A stretch of 64,000 nt of DNA from Vanilla planifolia (lineage: Eukaryota; Streptophyta; Magnoliopsida; Asparagales; Orchidaceae). The stretch is from positions 399,106 to 463,105 of the forward strand of contig JAIUJO010000142.1 in assembly GCA_023846275.1 (NCBI GenBank), read 5' to 3'. Shown here in pieces: positions 1-14,369 of this stretch. Under the pieces are notes generated by a model that did not search any database, was not told where the DNA came from, and saw nothing but the letters and a program-made list of their open reading frames with translations. Position numbers and translations under genes: made by a program. Every line of letters starts with the position of its first letter. Within the stretch, counting starts at the first letter, position 1.

Positions 1-214
1 ATATAGATATACACATATATATATATATGTGTATATATATAGATATACACATATATATATAATATGTGTATATATATAGATATATACATATACACATATA
101 TATATATATATATAATATATATGTTTATAGATATATACATATACACATATATATATATATATGTATATATATACATATACACATATATATAAATATATAT
201 ATGTATATATATAC

Positions 215-257
<43 letters not shown>

Positions 258-590
258 CATATACACATATATATATATATATATATGTATAGTAATATAT
301 ATAGATATATATAATATATATATTATATATAGATATATATTTGTATATATATATATATATAGATATATATATGTATATATATACATATACACATATATAT
401 ATATATATGTGTGTATATATATATATATACATTAAATTATATATACCATACATTATATATATATATACATATACATATATATACATATACATATATACAT
501 ATATAAAGTATATATATATACATATATGTATATATACATATATATATATATTATAATATATATGTATGTATTCATATATATATATATATA

Positions 591-624
<34 letters not shown>

Positions 625-625
625 C

Positions 626-665
<40 letters not shown>

Positions 666-906
666 TATCTATACATATACATATATATATATATTTATAT
701 ACATATTTATATCTATACATATGTATAATATATATACATATATATCTATACATATGTATATCTATGTATATATATCTATACATATGTATATCTATGTATA
801 TATATATATAGATATATATATGTATATATATATATATGTATTTATATATATATGTTATATATATATGTATATATATATATATAAATATAAGTATAAATAT
901 AAATGA
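1..906. repeat. TA-rich simple-sequence tract
   Basis: Nearly uninterrupted TA dinucleotides mixed with recurring longer variants such as TATATACATATACACATA and ATCTATACATATGTATA. The tract ends in AAATATAAGTATAAATATAAA. Long open frames here, on both strands, translate only to Tyr-Ile-His style repeats and are artefacts of the repeat. Such alternating purine-pyrimidine DNA can extrude cruciforms and is prone to slippage. The start is cut by the window edge, so total length is unknown. Confidence 0.97.
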
Positions 907-959
907 ATATGTAATTTTATATAGCTTGTTAAAGTGGTCAATAACTTTTATTTTGTCTT

Positions 960-1981
960 TATTGGACCTCTTTGGAAATTAATGTAAACAAAGTTAATAT
1001 ACATAAAAAATTAATATTTATTTTTTTAATACTAAGTAAATTATAAATAGAACAAATATTATATAAGATGAATAATTTAATAAAAACAAATCAAAATGAT
1101 TTAAAGGTCACATTTTTTAAGAATAAATATTTGATTGTAATTAAAAAAATCATCACAAAAATTTTGACAAAATGAGACAAATTGTGTTAGAAATATGCAT
1201 TTTATGATAGTAAGATGAATGAGTGAAAAATCTTTAATGATCAAAAGTATTACCAATTGAATTATCACATCAAGTGTGTCAAAAATCAAGAAAAAATATT
1301 TAAAAATTTAACAAAAAATATTTAATTTAGTAAAGATCATTGACATGAGTCAAATGACATCTGTTTCATCTAAATTGAATTTATTTTTGAATTACTAACT
1401 ACTAACAAATTAAATAAGCATAAAAATAAATAAATTATTATTTTAATATTTATTAGATACATTAAAAACTAAAAAAAGATTAAATGAAGAAACACAATAT
1501 AATTAACTAAAAATGATGGAAACATCTCAAAAGAGTAGTGTTATATAATAATATAACCAGATCAATGGGAAAACATCAACAAAGATAAATTGTATGATAA
1601 TGTTGGGTTCTAAGACATTAATTAGATTGCATGTAACACTTGATCATCAAGTAAGGTATGAATCACCAAGTTTGATAAGACATGAAAAACTAGTAGAATA
1701 AAATACAGAAAAATTTAATGTTATATATTTAGTTAGATAGTGCTCATCCAGACGAGTCTAATGACATTTGTTATGTCTTGATTGAAATTTATTTAGAATT
1801 ATAATGAATTAGTAAATTTAAAAAGTAAAAATAATAATTAATTATTATTTTAATATTGAGTAGAAATATTTTAAGTTGAAATGAGATAAAATGAAGCTAA
1901 TTATTATAACCAAATAAACAAAAAATATTTCAAAAATAAGATAAATTGTACGAGAATGCTGCATTCCAAGATAAAAAGGAG
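960..1981 (-). repeat. degenerate ~0.4 kb tandem units, reverse orientation
   Basis: About two and a half diverged units of the family described at 1993-4900, lying in the opposite orientation. The unit landmark (forward form resembling GAGCTCTATCCA after GGACC) appears reverse-complemented near 1740 (AGTGCTCATCC) and 1333 (AGATCATTGACATGAG), a spacing of about 405 bases. A second landmark, forward form TTTATCTCATTTTT, appears as AAATGAGACAAATTG and AAGATAAATTGT. Units are very diverged and the outer border is uncertain. No coding potential seen. Confidence 0.6.
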
Positions 1982-2036
1982 GCACATTTAATCTCCTTAG
2001 TTTCTTGGAATACAACTTTCTCGTAAAACTTATCTC
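1938..2036. repeat. hairpin at the axis where the tandem array flips
   Basis: Positions 1938-1981 and 1993-2036 are inverted copies of each other: 35 of 44 positions pair by my count, around an 11-base loop at 1982-1992. Each arm carries the unit landmarks TTGGAAT.CA and TTATCT. This is the exact point at which the ~0.4 kb units change from reverse to forward orientation, so it is the surviving head-to-head junction of the array. Confidence 0.75.
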
Positions 2037-4900
2037 ATTTCTATAAGTTATGTCCATTTGGCTTTGTTTTGTCACTATGAATTTCTATTTTTTCAACCTA
2101 TATCTTTATATGATTTCAATTAAGAAAAAATAAATGTCAATAGAATAATCTCAATAAACTCTATGTTATTAAACATTTTATTTATTTTTTTCAATATTTT
2201 ATTTTAAAGTTGTCTTTTTTTGCAGGAAAGTTTTATTTGTGTTTGATGAAGGTTTGGAATGTCATAATCAATCTGTTTAGTACCTTTGAATGCAACTTTC
2301 TTATATAATCTATCTTATTTTTAAATTTTTTTAGCTTTCATTTAGTGTTATTCATATGAAACTTCGGCTTTTGTTTAGTCACTTTAATTTAGTTATATTG
2401 CATTACTTATATTTATCTCATTTAAGCTTTAATAAATATTTACTTAATATTAAAATCATAAGTTAATATTATTTATGCTTATTTACTTATGAATTTTTCA
2501 TTAAATCCAAATGAGGGTTGATTGAGGGGAAACAAATATTGTTGGACCTAAGACGATGATCTCTTTCCTACTAGATATTTATTTTATATTATGAACAATA
2601 TTGTTTTCTTTATGTTTTGGCATGTTTTATGAGATAATATAATTCATACATGAACAGATAATCAAGAATGTTGCACTCGATCTACTTTGTATCATGGAAG
2701 GCAACTTTCATATAAAGGTTATCTCATTTGTCAAAGTTTTTGCATTGATTTAGTCAGATTACCCAAAAATGTTAATTATATTAGAGCATGACCATCACAA
2801 AACTTCGATTTAGATACATTACATTACCTTATTTTCTCAAATTTTTGCTTTAATTTATAATTACTTGACATTTAAATAATAATTTATAAATTTTATGTTA
2901 TTTACTATGGTAATTTATAGTAATTCCAATTGAAGTCCAACTAAGGCAAAACAAACATCAATACACTTATCTCAATCAGCTCTATCAAGTTAAATATTTA
3001 TTTTAATTTTTCTAAATATTTTATTTTCTATGAATATTTTTCTATATTTGATAACTAAGGGTGTTAACTTGTTGTGCTTAGTTTCATCAAATTTAGCTTT
3101 TTGGTATAACATATCTCTATTATTTTTTCCTTCTTTGATTTGGGTATATTTTAGTGAAACACAAAATATCTTTGTGTCACTTTTACATCTCTTTCATTTT
3201 ATTATATTACATTAGTATTTAAGTTTACTTACAATTATAATTTTTATTAATTACAATCAAGTTTACATCAAGATGACAAAAATATTTTTTGATTCATCTC
3301 AATGAGCTCTATCCAAGAAAATATTCTTTCATTAATTTTAAATTATTTTATTTTTTATGGTTTTGGCGCGTGTTATAAGACAATTTGGTTCATTCTTGGG
3401 ATGTAATTTTTTCATAAAGTTTATCTCATTTTTTCAAATGGTATAATGTAATATAGTTATTTTATAATGTAATATTTAATCTCCTCTTGTTTGACAAATA
3501 CATTTCTTTTATTTGATTATTTTACATTACTTTAATTTATATCTTCTCAATCTTAAGATAGATTTACTTAATATTAAAATGATATTTATTATTATTTATG
3601 TTTGTTGGTTTCAATAACTCATACTAATTCCAAATGAGGTCCACTATAGTCAAAAAAGTCATTGTTGGAATCATCTTAACAATCTCTATCCATCTTGATA
3701 TTCACTTTTATTTCTCAATACTTTTATTTCAAGTATTTATGTGTGCTTTTTGAGACATTTTTATTTATATCGAGTTTAAAAATTTTCCTATAATAGAAGT
3801 TTTCTGTATAATTTATCTTATTAATTCAATATTTTTTCTTTGATTTGGTTATAATATAATATAACTCTAAATCTCCTCTCATTTTACCTTTATAATAATT
3901 TGGTGTGGTCATATCAAGTTGTTATTTATTATTATTTAATTTAATTATTTGAGTAATTCCAAATAAAATATGATTGAGATAAAAAATGTTGGACTCAGTT
4001 AAGGAACTTTATCAAACTAAATAATCCATTTTTTATTTTGAAATATATATTGTTCTATGGTTTGGAACTTCCTATGAGACATTTTAAGTTATACTGGATT
4101 TAACAATTAATTGTTATATTCATTCTCCTTATGTCTTAAAATGTGATTTTTCCTATGATTTATCTCAATTTTTCAAATTTTATACCTTGATTTTTTAATA
4201 TCTCAATCAAACAAAAAATTCTACTCTCTTATGTCCACTATATCTATTTCATATGATTCTATTATTATTTATGCTAATTTACTTTGATAATTTGTAGTAA
4301 TTATAAATGATATCAAATCTAAATAAAACAAGTGATTGGACCAAGTTTAGTGAGCTCTATCTTTCCAAATATTTGTTCTTGCATTTATAAATATTTTATA
4401 TAATAAGATTTTGGTATATTTTGCTTTATACCTAATTTGATGATTGAGTATGTTATACTCTGTCTCCTTAATATCACGAAATACATCTTTTTAGTACCAT
4501 TTATATCTTTCCCTTAATTATTTTATTTTGATTTTGGTATTTTACTATGAAACACTTGTTCTCCTCTTAAACAACTTTTAGACCACTTTAATTTGGTTAT
4601 TTACATTACAACAACATTTCTAATTTAACCTTTAATATATATTCACATGATAATAAAGTAATAATTTGTTATTATTTAAGCTTATTTAACTTGAGGAATC
4701 AATATAATTCAAAACGAGTTCTAATTAAGAAGAAACAAACATCATTGGACCAGGCATGAGAAGCTCTACACATTTAAATGTTTATTTTTATATTTTAACT
4801 TTTTTCCTAGGATTTTCACTTTGTTTACATGTCGTTGTTATTCACACTAAATTTGTTGATCAATGATGTTACACTTGAATAGTTTTATATATTTTTATTC
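1993..4900 (+). repeat. degenerate ~0.33-0.41 kb tandem repeat array, forward units
   Basis: A motif resembling GAGCTCTATCCA recurs at about 2149, 2560, 2967, 3297, 3670, 3995, 4345 and 4757, giving spacings of about 411, 407, 330, 373, 325, 350 and 412. Within each unit the order is the same: this landmark, an AT-rich ATATTTTATTTT block, a TATGAGACA-like motif, TTTATCTCATTTTT, TTTAATTTGGTTA, a TATTATTTATGCTTATTTA block, TTCCAAATGAGGTCCA and AAACAAACATTGTTGGACC. Neighbouring units are strongly diverged with small indels, which suggests an old satellite-like array that is no longer being homogenised. It contains no credible gene. Confidence 0.72.
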
Positions 4901-7900
4901 CTTACATTGGTTATCCTTTGCATGAATTTGCATATTTTTGGTAATATATGAATATTTCAAAATTTAATTGTAATATTTTTTCAATTTTTTAGTTTTTTAG
5001 AATTTGTAGATGCATAACAATTTATCCATGCTTTAATTCCTGGCCTCTTTTGCTAGATTGTCTAATAAGAAGCATATTTTTAATAAAACATTTTATTGAT
5101 AGATTAAACACTTTTATTGATTATTTTAAAGTCGTTTGTTGAAGAATATTTTGAAAATTTCTTATTTAATGGAAATGAAATTTTTTAAAATATTAAATAG
5201 TTTTTATAATGTATTAAAGAATAGTATTTTGAATTTTAGTAGAATAAAAAAGTAAAAAAATGCAAATATCATGTCAACAAAAAGAGCACAAATAATTAAG
5301 GTAATTTATATGTTTTAATGAATAAGTTATATGCATAAGAAGTAAATTAACCACAATTATGAAAAAAAAATTAATAATCAATATTCTCATCATGCTACTG
5401 TGAGAAGTACCTCTTTCAAATTAACAAAATATCATACATTAAAAGAATCTAAAACAATTTGCATTATTAATATTTTATATTTAATTTAGTAAACTTTTTA
5501 AATGGCATATAAGAAAAAGTTGCATAATTCTGTGAAACATATGAACATAAAGGAAATAGTCAAATCAAAATGTATGAAATTGTAGAAATTTAAAGCATTA
5601 AAAATATTCATTATATAACATTATTAAGTAATGATAAGAAAAGATGTTTAACAAAATAATAGTAATATAAATTTTTTAAAGTAAAAATGATAAATATTAA
5701 ATATTATATAACATCTAATATTTTTTAGTCTATGTTGATAAATTGAAATAAAAATATAATATATAGAATAATAAATAAAAAAATATGAAAATTAACTTTA
5801 TGAAACAATAATAAAAACGTCTCAGTTAGTAAAAAAAGGCAAATATTGTTTATGCAATGGATAAAATAGTACAACAAAAAAGTGAAACACCACCTAAGAC
5901 CACATATATAATGTAAACTATGTCCTAGTTTGCAAAACGCTCCTTGTTATCTAGTTGTACAAAAGAAAAAACATGCTCACATATGCCTAACTATTATTTA
6001 TGTCCATCTCTAACATTTATAATCGTTTAAAAGAGGTATTGTACCCATGTAAAGCATACACACACAAGTTATTTATTATGAACTTAGGTTCTCAAATCAT
6101 AAATTTTTATGTTAAGTTTATGATCTCATTTGTTAAATTTGTTGCACACAACTTCTTGAAAACATTTCCTAATAAGTATGTTTTGTACATAGCTTTCAAT
6201 ACATTGTGCATTCTAATAACTTAATAATTTTTTAATACTTATTAGTTGGAGTTTTTTAATTCCTAATGCAATTTTTTTATTATTAATAAATTCTTATTAT
6301 TCTTGACAAATATTTTAAAATTTTCATATTGTTTATAATAATGATGATATTTTATTTTTTAGGTTTACATATTTCTTGATTCCCTTATCATTATAATACT
6401 TTTTATTTAAATATAAAATAATTCAGCTATGCTTTATTCAAAAAGTTATTTTATTAGTTACAATTACTTAAGCAAGACAGTTTCAATAAATTTAAAACAC
6501 TTTAGTAATAAAAGTTTTTAGTAGTTATTATGTTTATATACAAAATAAAAATGGCTCAAGTGAAACAAAAATAGTTTTAACTCTTGAACACTAGATTGTG
6601 AAATTTTTTTTTCATGCATCATATTTTTGTTAATAAATTTTTTTGAGTGATATTTGAATAATGTGTCTTAAAATCAAGCACTGATTAGTTTATTAAAGAG
6701 TTTGATCAAGTATTTAATTTTGTAATTCACTTGTGAGAATAAGTTGACGAGTGTTAGAGATTTTCTCATGTGTGGCTCAACTTTTAGATCTAGAAATCAT
6801 TTCTTTAGCACTTAATGAACTAATTTCCACTCTAAAATTTAGCATGTGCTTTATTTTAATTAGAATTCTAAAACTAACCCTTCATGTTGATATGGCTAAT
6901 ATTTTTATATTATATTTCTCTTGAATATTTAATTTGGGAGATATAAGGCATGCATTTCATACATGTTACATGCATATAAATGTCTTAATAAATATTGAAT
7001 TTATACATTTTATTCTTTAAATTGATCAAATATTATAATTTGTAGAAGCAATAAAATATCATATTACCTATGCCTTCCTCATTTGTGCCTTTCAACTATC
7101 TTATAATATGACTAATATTTCATGGCAACAAATGAAACATAAGTCAAATAAGACCATGAGCAATTTCCATCAATTACACTATTTATAGTACTTTGATATT
7201 TTTATAATATTTCAAAACTAAGAAGCTACCTCAGAAGTGTGTTAAATTTTATAATCTTAAAGGTTCATACAAAACAACGGCATATGTTGTAAGATACGAT
7301 GTAGCCACTAGAAAATTAGATAGGACTTGAACTAAACAATATTAAATATATGACTTAAAGTTTGTAGTGACACAAAAGTATAACAGCTTTTTTTATTCTT
7401 TTAAGAATGAGATTTTAATTGTTTAAATTTCTTGATTTGTCTATATTCCTTTGATTCTTATAAATACAAATAATTTTTTTATAAAATATGAGAATGAACC
7501 TATTATAAAGTAAACTTATATGTAAAACAAGAAAAAGAAAGTTGATTGTGTTCTTCCCTATGGTATCATCCTTTGTCTTATTTGCTCGATTGCTAATTTA
7601 TCTGGTATTTTACTAAGTTTATCAACTTTTTTATTAACTCAAAGTTTCATAGATTAATTTGCCAGCTTTCTTTCATAGTATTTAATTATTGTATCAAATT
7701 TATTTTTATTAATTCCATAAATTTTGTTTTATTATTTCTACAAGAATTTAATAATTACGTAAACTATATTACAATCTGGAACAGAATGAGGATAATGTAT
7801 TGGTTTTAGTGACATGACTTGTTCCTAGCTGCTATCAAAAAGGTAGTAGAGTTAAGTGATGTGCCTTTTAAAGTTAATCCGACATTGCCAAGGGTAAAAA

Positions 7901-10900
7901 TTGGGTACTTTTTAAGGTATTCATCTTAGTAGCTACAACAATAAGTGTTGTTAATTGAAACTTATTTTAGTTGGTTAAGAGAATGCAAGCAATAGTTTTA
8001 TAGAATCACTTAAAAACATTTGTGCCCCTTTACTTTTGTTTAATTTATTTATTGTTTAAGAATAAAAATATTGTGACATAATGGTTTACTAAAGTTGAAA
8101 AAACTTTGTAATTTTTTTTATTATGACATTCATGACAACCAAAAGATTTTCTAATGATGCACCTGATTTTCATTTGATTGATTTTTTATAAAAATTAATT
8201 TTGTGAAAACTAAATAAGTTTTGATAAAACTACCATCTAGAAAGAATAATTAAAATAAATAATTGATTATTAGAGTGAGATTAATTTGCTTGGTATAAAA
8301 AATCTATATTAAATTGTTAAAGTTTCTTTTTATTTTGCCTTTACAAATTAGAAGAATCTTACAAATATTTATATAATTAGTTGACATGCCAAAACTAAGT
8401 TAATTTTAATTAAATTTGAATTTGTATAATTCACCCTCTCTTATGGAAATCATGTGCACAAACTTCAAACACTAAATATTTTTGATGTTATATTATTCAA
8501 TAGATCACATGTTTTTATCTTTATATTATTTGTTTATATGTGTTGATATGTTTTCTAGAGATATGTATTTTAATTTTTTAGTAAAATAACTATTTTCTAT
8601 TTATAATGTTTTATATCTTATTTTTTAATTACATAACATCTATCCCTCAAATTATTAAAACTTTCTTATTGAAATGTACTATAATTAAAATTTTTCAAAT
8701 ATACTTTGTTTTGAATTATACAAATGCTTTTTAACTTTAAAAATTCATTTAAAATATTTTCATCAATATTAATGAGTTATATTTTTTATTTTCTTTTTTT
8801 AATGCAATGTTTTAACATTTTTGCATTATTCAATAATTTTCCTTCTTACATATTTAATGTTTGTTTTTATAAATAGATATTTAAAGTTGTTGCCCTGGTA
8901 TAATAATTTCATTTTGTACTTACACATAATTTTTTTGTTCTTAATTGTTCAAATTAATTGCATTTTTTTCCTTTAGTTTATTTACCCTCAAATTGTGTAA
9001 ATGTATTAATCAATTTTGTGTTATTTAAAATTCTATTTTTGACTAGTTAAACTTATTTTGCTAAATTAATTAATTATGTTATTATCATTAAGATTTTAAT
9101 TTTTTTGTCTCTATTATATTTCTTTTATTCATGTAAGTGCTCAATAACTGGCATTCTTACACAAATACATTTAAAACATTGGGATGTTATGTCATCTAAT
9201 TGATTTTTTTATTATTAATTTTTTTTAATAAATTACAATATTGAGTTGAATAAGTTTATATTGCAATATACATGGTGTTAGTGTTATACATAATGTTTTA
9301 AATATTAATTTTCTAACATCTTATATGCTTTTTTTGCATTTTTAATAAGTTTTTATTTTGTTGATTTTTTTTAGTTTTGATTATTAAAATACTTTTTGAA
9401 AAGATCAAATATAAGAATTTAATTTCAATATTTTAATTACCATAAAAACTATAAATTTTCAAATTAATTATGAATTTTAATATTTATGATAATTTTTTTA
9501 ACAAATTATAAAAATATTTTATTATTGTAAAATGCTATTTTATTTCTAATAAAAATATTGTTCTTCTTAATCATGCTGAAATTTCTTATGTTTTTGGATG
9601 ATGACATATCCATCACTGATTGATTAAGATAAAATTTTTATTACTTATATAAATTATATTTTATATTCGAGTTAAACATAACTATACTTAGTCTTTTATT
9701 TTTTTACCATCAATAATTTTATTTTTTTTCTTTTGCTTGAATACTTACAATTCTTGTTTAGAATCGTTTTGGTTTCTCAAATTGTGTCAAATTATTAAAA
9801 TTTAAATATTATTTTTTTGTTACTTTTTAGATGGATTATTCTTTCACTTCTTCTAATTAATCTTTATTTTGAAACACCATTTTGAAATAGGTTGTGCAAT
9901 CTAATCAAACCCATCTTTGAAAGCCTAATATTATATAAGATAGACAATCGAAAAGGCTAGTGGATGTAGTCACATGCCTTCTCTGCAGTAATCATAAGAA
10001 TGGCTAAAGTTGTGGCAAATATTCTTATTTTTTTGGAATCTTTCACAACTTCTTTTTATCATCTAATGTAATCTAATTTAGACATTTTGTGTTTCTATTC
10101 AATTATCAATTTTTTTCTTAAATTTTTTAAATTCTTATTATGTTATGGTAAATAAATTGTGTTATTATTTTTTAACAATATGAGTGTTTGCCATCATAAT
10201 TATTTTTTTGTGATTGTATTCTCTTGAACTTTTCAACATATTAATTAAAATTTCTTTACCATATAAGTACTTTTTTATTATCAAATTTTAAGGTATTGGC
10301 AATCTTAAAGATTGTTTTAAATTATTATTTAATTTTTCATAATTCATTTTAAACATTTGAGCATTTTTAATTATAATGAAATTTTTCTAAAAGTTATTTA
10401 AAATAAAAATTATTTCCCAAAACATAATTTTGAGTAATCTAAATTTTTTATAAAAGTTAATTTCGACGTGTTATCAAATTAATTTTAAATGTTAAGGAGT
10501 TTTTTTATTATCTTATTAATTTGATATATTTTTATATTCTTGTGTTTCATTTTAAGGCATTACAATAATATATAATCGTTGAATTAATTATTAAAATTAT
10601 TTATTTAATATTATAATTATTTTTGGAATATTTTTTATTACATAATATATCTGTGTTAAATTATTGCAATCTCTTTTTTAATATACAATATAATTTAAAA
10701 TAGTTTCTAATATATCATGCAATTAAATTTTTATGCTAATTCCTTCGAACATCTCAAATTCCTTTTATCAAGATAATTTTCTACTTTGCTATTTTTATGT
10801 ACATTGTTTTATTTGGAAAACAATTCAAAATATTTTTTTTCTATACGTTCCGCATTAACATGTCAGCAAATTTATTTTCAATACTTAAATATTTCAATTA

Positions 10901-11931
10901 TCTAACTAACATCCTTTATACATATTTCCTTTTTATCTTCACTATTATGAGTACATGCACCATTTTTTATTTTTTCAAAATGCAAAGTTTTGGCAATTTT
11001 ATATTTTTTCATTTATGTTACGTTTTTTATTTTTTATCAATAATAAGGTTGATAGTTGGACAAAATTTTAAACAAACTATCTAAATATTTAAGTCTATAA
11101 TTGCCTTAATAGTTATATTTTATTACATAGAATTAAACTTTCTATGCCTACATCGACATATTCCTTAACATTATAGTTTAAAAATTACATTTTTTATTTT
11201 CATGTATTGAAATACTTTTTAACAAAATATTATTTATAATTGAATTACATGAAAATATACTTCATTTTTTTCCTTTCATAATTTCTTTTATATTGACACA
11301 TTTATTTAGAACTTTTTATTGCAATATTTTATTTTTGATGATATTTTTTTTACTTCTTTTTTTATAGAGTACTTTTGATTTATTTTCCATTATCAGAATT
11401 GACTTTGGGAACTTTTTTTGTGCAAAATTTTAAGCAAATTGAATATTGTATATCACTATTTTTTATATCTGTTGGTGATACAATTTTCTTTTCTAATAAT
11501 ATATATTTTTTTACAATAATGAAATAAATCATTGAAAATGCTTGCAAAAGTTTTTTGGTTTGTTAAAGTAAAACTTTTTTGTAATTAAAATTTTACAAAT
11601 TTTTAATGCACAAATATATGTCTTAAATTTATTTAGAATAAATTAAATCGTTTAATATTAAATGTGTATGTATTCTATTGTGAAACCTATCTTTTTGTGT
11701 AAATCCAACCTTAATGAACAACGCAAAATTAATCAAAAATATTACTATAGACATGAAAATATATTTGTTTGCTAAATAATTCATTGATCAAAATAACGAC
11801 AAAAATAATGAAAAATAGTCTAACTAAACAAAAAAAGAATTGTAATAAAGATATTAAAAATTATTAAAGATTACAAAAAAAAAATATTTTAGATTTGTTG
11901 GACATTTTAAATGATTAATTTTTATGAATAA
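4901..11931. other. AT-rich intergenic DNA, nothing recognised
   Basis: No gene, RNA or element that I can support. Open frames are short, hydrophobic and typical of AT-rich noise, for example 6000-6224 and 10797-11084. The plus strand is rich in T runs from about 8300 to 11650 and becomes A-rich after about 11700, a compositional switch close to the start of the inverted-repeat arm. If the big inverted repeat continues past the right edge of the window, part of this stretch would be its continuation, which cannot be tested here. Confidence 0.6.
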
Positions 11932-13159
11932 ATTATCAAAAATAAATTGAAGTGTCATAAAGTGAATAGAAAATAATAGATTTAAATAAAAATGAAATTT
12001 CCATGTAAAAAATGAAATAAATGATAAGATACATCAATATGACAAGAATTTTCGTAACTACTGTACCATAAATTAAGAAAAAAATCATATTCTATCAAAA
12101 AATATAATTAAAAGTTTTCAAGAAAGGGAAAAGGACATATTGTGGTTTACCAAGTTTTCATGAGCTTTAAATTATTTTGAATAATTTTTCAAAATGTAAG
12201 GAAAACTATTTTCAAAGAATAAAAGTGCAAAATAGTCAAAATATAAAGAATAATTAATGGGAAAAGTTTGGAAATATTAAAGTGAAATGTTATATTATTT
12301 TTAAAAACTTTAAAAAACGAGTATAAAAATTATGTTGTTATAAGTAAGAAATTTAAAAATATAAAAAAGACTAGACAAAAACATGTCTTCCATATAATAA
12401 AAATCTAGCATGGCATATTACAGATTATTTGAATTGATTACTAGCACAAAAATTTGTGACGTCCATAGTGTGACAAATCAGACTATTATATAAACATTTA
12501 GTTTTTACGAAATTATGAAGAATAGTTTTTCACTTTTGCCTTGATACCACAATCATAATCAATAATCATATACTTGATTATTTAGATAATAACTTCAACA
12601 TATAAATTTGTTTCAAAAAAAGAAAGTAAAAGCTTCTTAAAAAAATATTAATGATATTATTTTTTAATAAGAAATTCTATTCAAAATGCATCATATTGTA
12701 CTATAAAAAAGGTATTGTGTGCTTCTAATTATCTACATATATTAAATGAAGTAATCATTTTTAAAAGGAGACTTTGTGCTACTTATACTTTTTGATAATA
12801 TCTATCCCTTTTAGCTATAATTGTTCGTCAAAATAGTTGATGCTCCCTAACAAAAATATGCCTCAAATAATTATTTGATTTAAGAAATTAAAAAGTCATT
12901 TCCATTGAAAATTTAAATTCTAAGAAAAATAACAAAAATGTCATACTTTGCATGTCTTGAACTATATGAGCAAGTAACCACTTACATTATAATTCTTAAT
13001 GACTTAACCTATCCACCATAAATATCATGAAAATCTTTTTTTAATCATATCTCAATATAATTCCAATAAATTTTACAAAATGTATGTTATAATTATAGTA
13101 ATGAATTAGTTAAAATAATACTAAATTATATTAATTGGAATCAATAGCCTATGAAATGC

Positions 13160-14269
13160 CCAAAACATGTTGACTGTGATTAAAGTGTTGGGAATGCATG
13201 TTTGCAAACCTCTCAATTAGTTATGGTACTAGGTAGTACCATGAAAATGGTTTATAAGGTTCTTGGATCAAGTTATACTACTGTATCTTCATATACAACA
13301 TGTAGTGCATCATTAGTCCTAAGTGAACTAATGGGTACCCAACTCTGAATGTGGACAAAGAAAGCATTTTTTGTGAATTATGCTTTTGAATTGCTGTAGT
13401 AGCCAAAACTATTATGTTGCATAATTTCATGATCAAATGATTCTCATCTCCTCTACTTTTTTATGAAGATAGACAATATCCTTCATTAGATCATGTTTTT
13501 TCATATTAACACAGTCTATGTTATTCTGCACATGGGATTGAAATCTATTCATTCGATCAGGATTCATGTCAATTAGCCATAATCAAATCCTACTTCTGAA
13601 TAGCCCCAACTTAATCTTATCCATGTAGTTTTGATGATCAAGAACATTTTATTTAAATGATAATGTTTTATTAAAATATATAAAAATAGTTAAAATAGCA
13701 ATCTTATTTTTCTTATTTAGTAAGTATTTTAGTTGTTAGAAAATGTCTATGAATAAGAGAATTTTTGAATACAAGGATTAATATAGTTTTACTCCATCTA
13801 AACAAAATTTTCAAGTCATTTATAGCATGTGATCATTATCGCTTCAATACATTACATCCTTTAGTCATCAAACGCTTAAAAGCAGTGTTTTTTTTTTCAA
13901 TCAGCAAAGCTATTAATTCTTGTAATTCCTAATTAATTTAACTAAGATACTTGTGCCACTTTAATCATTTTTACTTTTATGTCACTAATTCTTTTTCTTC
14001 TATTACCATTTTATGTTATTCTAAATGTTATAAAATATTTCTTCTTTTGTTTCATCACTATAATAATTTACTCTACCCATCTTTTGGTAAAAGGCTTACA
14101 TTGAGTGTTTATTATTGCAAAAATATGAAATTTGAAATTCATAAAAAATTATTTTAAGATTTTTCAAAGCATTTCAAAAGTACTTTTAAGCCTTTTCTTA
14201 TGTATTTTTGCAAAAAATAGAAGTTTTAATACTTAGCTATTCATCATAGTCTTGCAATACCAAGCTTCA
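13160..14269 (+). mobile_element. decayed copia-type LTR, 3' end bordering a primer site
   Basis: The stretch ends in CA at 14268-14269, directly before a Met-tRNA type primer site, as expected for the 3' end of a 5' LTR. Its body resembles the LTR-like segments at 18215-18850 and 21355-21960, and it keeps a worn TATA-like CTATGAATA at 13747-13755. The right-arm partner (about 62480-62790) shares only the two ends. About 0.8 kb of LTR body matching 13375-14190 is missing there, so the right copy has a deletion. The 5' border is not certain: no clean TG terminus or target duplication was found. Confidence 0.5.
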
Positions 14270-14271
14270 AT

Positions 14272-14283
14272 TAGTATCAGAGC
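14272..14283 (+). other. primer binding site of a copia-type element
   Basis: TAGTATCAGAGC differs at one position from TGGTATCAGAGC, the Met-tRNA primer site used by many plant copia elements. It lies two bases after an LTR-like CA terminus and is followed after about 90 bases by a gag-like reading frame. The inverted partner at 62431-62453 reads TAGTATTAGAGC on the minus strand. Confidence 0.65.
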
Positions 14284-14369
14284 GAGATTCCCTTCTTATG
14301 ACAAGAAATTTTGCAAATGATCTAAAGCTCAAATTAACTTTTTAGTAAGTTTAGGTGAAGGTGACTGTT

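Noticed and set aside
66..906. Several open frames on both strands with Tyr-Ile-rich translation
   Set aside because: They are the direct translation of TA/ATAC simple repeats, which contain few stop codons in some frames.
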